A DNA stretch of 64,000 nt from contig JAGPNK010000010.1 in the NCBI GenBank assembly GCA_020746835.1, positions 434,001 to 498,000 on the forward strand, given 5' to 3'. Below, piece by piece: positions 1-8,922 of this stretch. The position numbers and the translations under genes were made by a program. The notes under the pieces are model-generated. The model did not search any database, was not told the origin of the DNA, and saw only the letters and a program-made list of their open reading frames with translations. How positions within the stretch are numbered: position 1 is the stretch's first letter; every line of letters begins with the position of its first letter. The DNA comes from Stachybotrys elegans. Taxonomy: Eukaryota > Ascomycota > Sordariomycetes > Hypocreales > Stachybotryaceae.

Positions 1-1742
1 CTTGACAATGTTGTCACCGTTCAGGCCAGAGATGGGGATGAAACTGATGTGCTTATCCTGGAAACCAAGGCCCGTGAGAAAGCCTGAGACTTCTTGGGAG
101 ATCTCCTCAAACCGATCCTTGGACCACCCCACCATGTCGAGCTTGTTGACGGCTACAATGATGCGCTGGACCCCCAGACTTCGTAGCAGCAGAACGTGCT
201 CTCTCGTCTGGCCCTTCAATCCCTTTTCGTAGGCCCCCGTATTGGCGTCAATGACCAGGACAGCAAAGTCGGCCTGACTCGCTCCGGCAATCATGTTGGG
301 AATAAAGTCCCTGTGACCAGGAGCATCCAGGATGGTGAACTTGGTAGACTCTGTCTCGAAATGATTGGTGGCGATATCGATAGTGACACCACGATCACGT
401 TCCTCGCTGCGCTGGTCCATCACCCAAGCCAGTGCAAACGACTGCTTGCCGGATTTCTCGGCTAGCCTGCGATACTTTTCCACCGTACGCTCCTCCACTA
501 GCTTGAGCTCCAACAGTAGTCGTCCCATCAATGTACTCTTGCCGGCATCAACATGGCCTAGAGGGTTAGCCCGATCAATGTATTGGGGCAATCTACTTAC
601 CAACCACGACAAAACTGGCACTCTTCTTGCCCTTGCTGGCCTCAAACTCCTTCAGCACATCAAGACCTTTGCTCTTTGGCGGGGGAGCATCGGAAATCTT
701 GAGATTAGCCATGCCAGCAGGCTCAGGCTCCTTGGCAGCCTTGGATTTGGCGGCTGGGGCCTTCTTCCCCGCTGAGAGAGATTAGATTAGCTCATCATTG
801 TGCCTTGCCAAAATTCGAACCTTTCGCCTGAGCTGCCAGCACCACGTCGTCTGGACTAGGCTTTGAGAAGGCTGCGGCGAGAAAGGCAGGAGATGAAGTG
901 TACGGCATGGCAAAGGTTTCTTTCCTGGGCTTGGCTGGAGCAGACCCGAAGAGCGTCCGAGCAAAGGCGGATGGAGGGGCTATGGGGATGGGTATGTCTG
1001 GCTCCTCTTGTGTTGTTGGCGCTTCCTTGACCTCGACGGGAGCTGGGTCTACCTCCATTTCCTGCTCCTTTGCTTCCACGGGCTCCGAGGGCTTGCTGGA
1101 TAGCTTCTGACGTTTAAACGGGCTACTCTCTTTACGATCCGAGATGGAGAGCTTCTTCATGCCAACCTCGGGCTCTTTTTCTTGATCCTTCTGCTCGTTC
1201 CGCTTCTTTCGAGCCGCTGCCAGGGCCTGAAGTTTGGACATTTTGGGAGGGCCATCGCCGCCGCCGAGAAGCCCTCCACGGCGCGGAGGCGGGATGAAGA
1301 CGGCTTGGCGATCGCGGGGTACGCTCAGCCATGGCATGTCGGCGAACTCGAGCGCAGGATCCAGACGCGGCCTTTCGAGAATCGGGAAACAAGGGCCATC
1401 GTGGGCCCGGTGCTCGTGGTCTGCCCCCGCGTGGTGGAATGCTGAAAAGGAAAACAAGGCGCCCGACTCACCTTCTGGAGCCTTCTTGGGTGGTGGTTTC
1501 GCCTGAGGGATGAACGTCTTTCTGAGGTAGGCAACAGTCTTGTCCACGTCGTAGTAGTAGTGCCATAGCGCATCTTGGATCTGATCTGCCGTGACTTGGA
1601 CAGCGTCTCTGCCCAGTGCCTTGCGCACTTCAGCGGTGCCCTTGGTCAGGGCGGCCCTGTCCTCGGGACTGAGCTCGTCGTCCTCGTCATACTCATCGTA
1701 GTCGGCTACATCGTCGGGGTCATAGTCGTAGTTGGGCGCCAT
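1..1742 (-). CDS. HBS1: Hbs1-like translational GTPase (partial, left edge)
   Basis: Translational GTPase of the eRF3/EF-1alpha family. Its family role, with Dom34/Pelota, is to rescue ribosomes stalled in no-go and non-stop decay in the cytosol. The N-terminus is acidic (MAPNYDYDPDD..) and is followed by the Hbs1 N-terminal helical domain (WHYYYDVDKTVAYLRKTF), a Lys/Pro/Glu-rich linker, and a G domain with G1 GHVDAGKST, the DAPGH switch II motif and NKLD. The start is the ATG at 1742. Introns at 820-773 and 600-558 fit phase and consensus. A further intron near 1471-1421 (51 nt) is likely but in frame either way. The window edge cuts the gene just after NKLD, so domains II and III lie outside. 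Identity is confident; only the first intron is in doubt. Confidence 0.93.
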
Positions 1743-3049
1743 GATTGCGAAGCTTGAGGTTGCGCAATTTGTGTGTGAGGTTCAAAGACGTAATGTGGAA
1801 ACTGCAGGTCATGTATGTTAGGCGTCAAGGAGGGGCAGCCTTAGTAGCTTGTACAGTCATCAGACAGAGATGTATCACGGGCGCGACTTGGAAGGAAATT
1901 TATTGTCGCTCATGTAGATACACAATAAAATCATCTATCTTTAGGCTCGCATAGGATTTTGCGCAACCATACTCCGTAGTCCGCTGAGAGAGGGCTTGCG
2001 GCACCTCGTACTTGGTGTTCTTATCGGTATCGACGGGGAAAGAAAATGATGTCAGGGAATTCAGATTCCCATTCTGGCCACTGGTCCAAGCACGATGTGG
2101 GATAGAAGCAGCTGGAAAAATCGTATCCTCGAATGAGTCTTCGGGATGAGTCAAGCGATCTAGACACGTTGAGGCAAACCAGACCGGTCAGCAAGATGCA
2201 ACGATCTGGCCTCACCGTGACTGCATCTATTTGTGGTGAATCTATTGGGTTCTACAACGTAGTACGGAACCATGGCCCCGAACCAGTGCCGGGGTGCCTT
2301 ACATGTGGCCAAGTGGCCGCTCAGCAGGTACACCTTCCCTCCTACCCTTGGCGCTGTGCACTTGCCGATGGCATGTAGCTTGATCCGCAGACTGCGAGAA
2401 CACGACTCATGGTATTTTCTCGGGAGATGGAATTAGAAATGCAAAGAAACAGCCACCGTAGAGAGCCGCTGTAAGCCACCCCAAGCTATGGATGTATGTT
2501 CAAAGTTGCCAATGCTTGTGCCTGTGCCTGGCGCGGAAAGGTACATGTACCTTGATGTAGCATTTCGGTACTTGGCGGGGTTAAGGCAAACTGTGTCTTG
2601 TTCGGTGTGCGGGCAAGGCGAATACATGCCCGCCCTGCAAAACCGCACCTGGGCCAAGGTATACCGTGCCACCTGCTCCCGAGGACCCTAGTCACATGTG
2701 GGGTGCGCCAGGGGTACAAGACACAGGGCCCTCTACCGCCACCATCCCTCACCAGGCAACTTTGGAGGTGAAATCTGGCCTTTTGTGCCATCTGGACACC
2801 TTTTACCTTTGTGTCTTTGGTATTCTTAAAGCTCTTGGTCCAGCCCAAGCCGCCATCGCTTCTCTTCAACCCACTTCCTTTTCTTTTTCTTCATCACCCA
2901 CAAGATACCCCTTCAATCGAACGCTAGCTGAAGGCAGGTTGAGCCTCGCTGCGTCGGATTGACATATTTTCTCTTTTCTACGTCTTCGCATCTTGTACGC
3001 CGGAACGTGACCAACGAAACACCACAAATACACACACACATCCTCCGAA
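1743..3049. other. Intergenic region between HBS1 and BiP
   Basis: This 1.3 kb is the divergent upstream region of HBS1 (minus) and BiP (plus). No ORF in it looks coding. The last 200 bases before the BiP start are CT-rich (runs of cttttctttttcttc near 2876-2892), as is common in strongly expressed fungal promoters. I could not point to a clean unfolded-protein-response element. An ACGTGA core occurs near 3005, but this is only suggestive. Confidence 0.6.
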
Positions 3050-3672
3050 ATGGCTCGTTCAAGGAGCTCGCTGGCCCTGGGCCTGGGACTCCTGGCCTGG
3101 ATGGCTCTCCTCTTCGCCCCCATGGCCTTTGTCCAGACGGCCAACGCCGAGGACACTGAGAACTACGGCACCGTCATCGGTATCGTGAGTACAATCCGCA
3201 CCAATTCCCCTACGTTTTGCTGACTTTGCTAGGATCTGGGTACCACCTACAGCTGCGTCGGTGTGATGCAGAAGGGCAAGGTCGAGATTCTCGTCAACGA
3301 TCAGGGTAACCGAATCACTCCCTCCTACGTCGCCTTCACCGAGGACGAGCGTCTCGTCGGAGATGCCGCCAAGAACCAGGCCGCCTCGAACCCCACCAAC
3401 ACCATCTTCGATATCAAGTAAGATCCTCGATCCTCTCTGGTCGAGCGCAGCTAACCAACCCAGGCGTCTTATTGGCCGCAAGTTCAACGAGAAGGAGGTC
3501 CAGGCCGACATCAAGCACTTCCCCTACAAGGTCGTCTCCAAGGATGGCAAACCCCTGGTTCAGGTCGAGGTCAACGGAGAGAACAAGAAGTTCACTCCCG
3601 AGGAGATCTCCGCCATGATTCTCGGCAAGATGAAGGAGGTCGCTGAGTCTTACCTTGGAAAGAAGGTTACTC

Positions 3673-3705
<33 letters not shown>

Positions 3706-5225
3706 CAAGTCTAATCCCCCCATGCTACAACCAGCAGTACTAACACCCCGCAGGACAACCAGCGCCAGGCTACCAAGGATGCCGGAGTCATCGCCGGTCT
3801 CAACGTCCTCCGTATCGTCAACGAGCCCACCGCTGCCGCTATCGCCTACGGTCTTGACAGGACCGGCGAGGAGCGCCAGATCATCGTCTACGATCTTGGC
3901 GGTGGTACCTTTGATGTCTCTCTCCTGTCTCTCGACCACGGTGTCTTCGAGGTTCTGGCTACCGCTGGTGACACCCACCTGGGTGGTGAGGATTTCGACC
4001 AGCGCCTCATCAACCACTTCGCCAAGACCTACAACAAGGCTAACGGTGTCGACGTTACCAAGAACGCCAAGGCCATGGGTAAGCTCAAGCGTGAGGCCGA
4101 AAAGGCCAAGCGTACTCTGTCTTCCCAGACCAGCACCCGCATCGAGATTGAGGCTTTCTTCGAGGGCAACGACTTCTCCCAGTCCCTGACTCGCGCCAAG
4201 TTTGAGGAGCTCAACATTGACCTCTTCAAGAAGACCCTCAAGCCCGTGGAGCAGGTTCTCAAGGACGCCAAGGTCACCAAGAGCGAGATCGACGACATTG
4301 TCCTTGTCGGTGGTTCCACTCGTATTCCCAAGGTCCAGGAGTTGATTGAGGAGTTCTTCAACGGCAAGAAGGCGTCCAAGGGTATCAACCCTGACGAGGC
4401 CGTCGCCTTCGGTGCTGCTGTTCAGGCTGGTATCCTCACCGGCGAGGAAGGCACCGACGAGATTGTTCTCATGGACGTCAACCCTCTTACCCTCGGTATC
4501 GAGACCACCGGCGGAGTCATGACCAAGCTCATTCCCCGCAACACCGCTATCCCTACTCGCAAGGCCCAGATCTTCTCTACCGCCGCTGATAACCAGCCCG
4601 TCGTCCTGATCCAGGTCTTTGAGGGTGAGCGTTCCATGACCAAGGACAACAACCTCCTCGGAAAGTTCGAGCTTACCGGCATCCCTCCCGCTCCCCGTGG
4701 CGTCCCCCAGATCGAGGTCACCTTTGAGCTTGATGCCAACGGTATCCTCAAGGTCTCTGCCCACGACAAGGGAACTGGCAAGAGCGAGTCCGTCACCATC
4801 ACCAACGATAAGGGCCGTCTGTCCCAGGAGGAGATTGACCGCATGGTTGCCGAGGCCGAGAAGTACGCCGAGGAGGACAAGGCTACCCGTGAGCGCATCG
4901 AGGCCCGTAACGGCCTTGAGAACTACGCTTTCAGCCTCAAGAACCAGGTCAACGACGAGGAGGGTCTCGGTGGCAAGATTGACGACGACGACAAGGAGAC
5001 TGTAAGTTCATTCCTGCCAAACATGACGATCACTGCTAACTTGCATAGATTCTTGACGCTGTCAAGGAGGCTACTGAGTGGCTCGAGGAGAACGGCGCCG
5101 AGGCCACCACCGAGGACTTTGAGGAGCAGAAGGAGAAGCTGTCCAACGTCGCCTACCCCATCACCTCCAAGATGTACCAGGGCGCTGGCGATGACGATGA
5201 CTCTTCCTTCAAGGATGAGCTGTAA
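3050..5225 (+). CDS. KAR2: ER Hsp70 chaperone BiP/Kar2 (GRP78)
   Basis: Lumenal ER Hsp70: an ATP-driven chaperone for translocation, folding and the unfolded-protein response. The predicted 661-residue protein starts with a hydrophobic signal peptide (about residues 1-33, ending TANA). It then has the Hsp70 signatures IDLGTTYSC, the phosphate-2 region [13 protein letters not shown] and [14 protein letters not shown], the substrate-binding domain, a C-terminal lid, and the retrieval signal KDEL. Exons are 3050-3184, 3233-3417, 3464-3704, 3754-5001 and 5049-5225; phases close exactly to the TAA. Intron 3 (3705-3753) begins GCAAGT, a GC-AG intron, with a perfect TACTAAC branch site at 3738-3744. 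The ending is KDEL rather than the HDEL used by budding-yeast Kar2. Identity is certain. Confidence 0.98.
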
Positions 5226-5534
5226 GGTGAAAATAAAGACATGATTTGCGTTATTTTTCTTTCGGGTGATCACAAGCCTTGGCTCCTGTAAACTAGACAT
5301 ACACGAGCCATCGGGGCGTATGCCTGCGATGGTAGTCAATTGACATATTAAGCCTGAACAGTCCCAATTATACGTGATTATTCAGGCGTTAGAACAATAG
5401 GTTGAGGCAAGTACTGCCGGCAGCTGCCGGCGCACCTGACAAATTAAAAAGCGAGGAAACTTTGCAGCACACATCTCAGCTCAACAACGCCTGGTTCTCT
5501 CTACTCCGTTATTCCTTCACAGCATCCAGCTATA
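5226..5534. other. Intergenic region BiP to unknown gene
   Basis: These 309 bases hold the BiP 3' end and the promoter of the next gene. There is a small inverted element around 5413-5430 (gctgccggc arms). Nothing else stands out. Confidence 0.5.
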
Positions 5535-6365
5535 ATGGCAAGGACTAGGAAATCCAAGGTATGTGCTTACCACTATCGAGGGATCCCGCTAACAACCCAG
5601 CCGCTTGAGAAGCCCCGTCGTTCAAGGCCCCGACGTGGGAGGCGAGTTGTCGAATCAGATGAGGACATCGCAGGCAGTAGGCAGCCGTCGCTGGACGAGA
5701 TGAGCGACGACGACATTGCATCCTGGGCAGCTGAAGCTTTGCTCACTCCGCTCTCTGGGACAGCAACGGCCGCAGACTACGATTCTCACGCAAATCTGCT
5801 GGAGGTTGGGATCCCCAACATTATCAGTGAGATCCAGAGCGTCCCGGCGTCTGCTTGGGAGGCGTACAAGCCGAAGCTTGTCGCCCTGCTTGCTTCCGTC
5901 GACATTCAAGTCAGCGTGCCTCGTGTCTCTCTGGATCCTGACATCGCCAAAATACCACCGTCTTGTCTCAAGGAGGCTCTGCGCAACTCGCCCGAAGAGA
6001 CGGCCAAGATCCCTACAGCCGCCTGGGATAGCTACAAGCAAAAGCTGATCGAGTTTTCGGAATCAAGCGATGTTCTCAGCATGGATTTTCTACAGCGCCT
6101 GGAGAAGATCTCGCAGATCCTCTACCTGCCCGAGGAGCTCGAGACTATGCGAACCGGCGACTGGGCCAGGCTCGAAGCCGCCACTGTGCTTTGCGCCATG
6201 CTGGCCAGAACCACCTCATGGAAGGAGGAGCCCGAGGCAGAAGAATGGATCAACCAGTGGTATCGTCTGAAGATGCGAGACCAGGGTTTCCTCAAAAATG
6301 TCTTTGCGCTCAAGAAGGGATTCGCAGGGATCAAGGCGGAAATTTACGGGAACACGGAGGAATAG
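5535..6365 (+). CDS. Hypothetical protein with basic N-terminus and internal repeat
   Basis: I do not recognise this family. The first codons encode a Lys/Arg-rich stretch that continues after a probable 42-nt intron (5559-5600, donor GTATGT, CTAAC branch, acceptor CCCAG). The intron is in frame, so retention would still translate. Spliced length is 262 residues. The N-terminal 30 residues are strongly basic (RRSRPRRGRR) and look like a nuclear localisation or nucleic-acid-binding tail. The rest is helical and acidic. Two copies of a motif of the form xPxxAWxxYKxKL (VPASAWEAYKPKL and IPTAAWDSYKQKL) lie about 53 residues apart and suggest a duplicated helical unit. No transmembrane or enzymatic signature is visible. 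Coding status is supported by length, codon composition and a clean start context. Confidence 0.75.
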   Translation: MARTRKSKVCAYHYRGIPLTTQPLEKPRRSRPRRGRRVVESDEDIAGSRQPSLDEMSDDDIASWAAEALLTPLSGTATAADYDSHANLLEVGIPNIISEIQSVPASAWEAYKPKLVALLASVDIQVSVPRVSLDPDIAKIPPSCLKEALRNSPEETAKIPTAAWDSYKQKLIEFSESSDVLSMDFLQRLEKISQILYLPEELETMRTGDWARLEAATVLCAMLARTTSWKEEPEAEEWINQWYRLKMRDQGFLKNVFALKKGFAGIKAEIYGNTEE

Positions 6366-6708
6366 AGCATGGGATCAAGGCGATCAAAAGGCATATGGGT
6401 TATTGAGCTTGGGAATTATTTTTCAACGTTGCTGGCGTTTATATCAACTCGACATGGGAGGAATTTATTCGGAGACTATTTATAGCTATCTGCACGTGAC
6501 AACGCGTGCGGCACAACGCGATAGTCGCGATCTCTAGCAGATGACGGCATCATCGGTCTCACTCTCAATTGATCCAACCTTATATCCCATGATCACTGTT
6601 CTTTGGTCCTGCGGGTAGCAAGGCCACTATTGTTCGCATATACTATTGTTCTTTTTTCCACACTGGACGCACCTACTACGTCATATCCCATGATAGCAAC
6701 TCCTCGTG
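6366..6708. other. Intergenic region with dispersed repeat copy A
   Basis: This stretch holds the 3' end of the preceding gene and the promoter of the DUF2461 gene. Its right half (6597-6690) is a copy of a repeat found again near 13.0 and 18.7 kb, listed separately. The repeat ends only about 18 bases before the next start codon, so it forms the whole core promoter or 5' UTR of that gene. Confidence 0.6.
6597..6690. repeat. Dispersed repeat, copy A
   Basis: About 95 bases closely matching 13023-13122 in the same orientation. Shared blocks include ctgttctttggtcctgcggg and attattgttctttttcc (with a single difference in copy A), with scattered substitutions. Copy A lacks the left part that copies B and C share. 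No terminal inverted repeats or ORF are visible, so it may be a fragment of a larger mobile element. Confidence 0.75.
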
Positions 6709-7989
6709 ATGCCAGCACGTAAGCGTTCGGCACCGGCCGAATCGCGCCGCCGGTCGGGGCGCATCTCCAACACGCCCAAAAAGAGCCAGTACTTTGAGGG
6801 CTCCGACAGTGAGAGTGAGCTGCCGCCCAAGAAGCGCGGCCGCCCGTCGAGGAAGCAAGCCGTGACCAAGGAGGATTCTGAAGAAGAGTATGCCGAGGAG
6901 CCCGAAGAGGCGCAGAAGGAGGAGGAAGACGACGATGAGCTCGATGAAGACGCTCCGCCTAAAGTGACTATTATTCCCTTGGAAACGCTGCGGCCTCTTG
7001 GTGGCATCGATTACGAGGACCAGAAGCTGCACAAGAACACAATGCTGTTCCTGAAGGATCTAAAGGCTAATAACCGCCGACCCTGGCTACATGGTGATAC
7101 TTTTTTTTCTTCATTAGTAATTTAGGCTGATGGATGGAAGCCCATGACGGAGAATATAGGAGAGCCTTGAAAGACTGGCTGTCTTTTGTCGAGGCCGCCA
7201 CCACCAGCATCATCGACGTCGACGAAACCATCCCCGAACTCCCCGTCAAAGACGTGGTATTCCGCATCTACCGAGATATTCGCTTTAGCAAAGAAAAATT
7301 ACCGTACAAGGTTTGGCTCCTCCTCCCTCTCTCTATCACTCGCTGACAGCTATGCAGCCACACTTTTCCGCCGCGTGGTCGCGCACCGGCCGCAAGGGTC
7401 CCTACGCGTGCTACTACATTCACTGCGAGCCTGGCGCGAGCTTCGTCGGAGGGGGTTTGTGGCACCCGGATAAGGGGCCTATCGACAAGCTGCGCCGGAG
7501 CATCGACGAGCGGCCGGCGAGCTGGCGCCGCGTGCTCAACGACGAGCACCTCAAACGCGTCTTCTTCCCCGGCGTCAAGCAAGGCAGCAAGCCGGACGCC
7601 GTCATCAATGCATTCATCGCCAAGAATCAGGAGAATGCGCTCAAGAAGCGGCCACAGGTACAGCACGCGCGCACTGTCAGCTTGCTCGGTTATTCTACAG
7701 GAGCTGACTTGATGCTTAGGGCTATGATATCGATCATCGGGATATTGGTCTGCTGCGCCTGCGCAACTACACTATTGGAACGAAGATTGACGACAAGATA
7801 TTTCTCGACGATGATGTGCAGGCGAAGATTGCAGATATCATCCGCGGTCTTTCTGGATTTGTACGATGCCCATGGATTTGATGAAATGTAGTTAGCTAAC
7901 GTTGACAGGTTAATTTCTTGAACAGGATAGTGATGCCTGACCCCGGCCAGGAAGATGACGACGAAGACGACGAAGACGAAGCAGACTAA
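6709..7989 (+). CDS. DUF2461 family protein with AT-hook and acidic tail
   Basis: Spliced 358-residue protein. Residues about 1-110 are low complexity: a basic segment with an AT-hook-like core (KKRGRPSRK), then a Glu/Asp-rich region. Residues about 110-340 match the DUF2461 (TIGR02453) family: LKDLKANNRRPWL, HDGEYRRALKDW, RIYRDIRFSKEK, then the YIHCEPG and GLWHPD blocks. The end is an Asp/Glu tail. Exons are 6709-7093, 7141-7310, 7358-7657, 7720-7860 and 7909-7989, all in phase. Intron 1 must use the AG at 7139-7140, because the nearer AG at 7124-7125 leads to an immediate stop. The DUF2461 biochemical role is unknown. The AT-hook suggests DNA or chromatin association, which is inference. 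Confidence 0.9.
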
Positions 7990-8922
7990 GATGGCGACGA
8001 AGACGAAAAGGAGGGGCAGGAAGAAGATGACGGAGAAGACGAGTATCGAAAAGTACAACTGTATAATACAGTATTATTGGATGTAAAGCCTTGTAGCATA
8101 CATCAGGATTGCCCTTCGTTGCATGTTGTTTCCCCTCTTCTCTGCTTCCGCTGCAACTACATTAATGGGTTTTCGTCATTCCTCTTCAGTTCTTCTAATT
8201 GGTACCTAATGCTAGCTAAGAAAGGCCTTCATAATAGAATAAGCCTCCTATGGTAGGGGTTTTACTATCTTATGGACAGGTATTTGGTGGACCTGCTCAG
8301 TACTGCAAACGCTGCAAACGCTGCAAACAGGCAAACAGGCAAACACTGCAAACACTACAAACGCCTTACTAGTACCTAGTACTTAATTCCCCATTCCCCC
8401 CCAGCCCGTCACAATTTCTTCTCTTTTCCACCAACTCTTCTCGCCCAGCTTTCCGGTATGTCCTACAGACTATGATCGTTCCTGTCTCGTTGCATCTTAC
8501 TGACATATTGCGCATTAATAGCATAGTTTATCTTGACTCTCTTAGAGAGTTGTCCCGCGTTCACCTCGTTAAGTCTACCATTCATTGGTAGCGTCGCCGC
8601 TTCGTTTCTTCGGCAGAACCATCGACCTTTTAGGCTTTGGTTGACACCTTTGACCTTCGGGCTTAGGTTGTCTGATATCATCACCGCGAGGTGTTGATTA
8701 TCTTTAGGTGGCGGCTTTCTTCTTCTTCGGCAGTACTGGTGCCCGCAAGGGATCGGTTACGTCCGCATCGTTATCGTAAGATAGCGATTGCTTTATACCA
8801 TCAGCGTGAGCTGTTGGCTATCCTTTTTTCTTCTTCTTTTAAAGCAAGGCTTGCTGCCTCGTCTTTCCGACAGCATAGTTGCCGCAAGGTAGCTATCTTA
8901 CCGACTTGTCGCCTTATTCGAC
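7990..8922. other. Intergenic region with short repeats, upstream of helicase
   Basis: This 930 bp is non-coding. It contains a run of gctgcaaac-type units (8302-8362) and, from about 8590 to 8910, imperfect copies of a segment of roughly 120 bases with recurring words such as ttcttcggcag, gccgcaagg and gttggctatc. The latter may be an ancient tandem duplication in the helicase 5' region. No tRNA or clear ORF is present. Confidence 0.5.
8302..8362. repeat. Short tandem repeat (gctgcaaac-type units)
   Basis: Six to seven imperfect units built on ctgcaaac and ggcaaac lie in direct array between 8302 and 8362. Non-coding. Confidence 0.8.

Noticed and set aside
3700..4764. 354-codon minus-strand ORF
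   Set aside because: Antisense shadow of BiP exon 4.
8302..8362. Possible CRISPR-like array
   Set aside because: Units are only 7-9 bases with no spacers, and the genome is eukaryotic.
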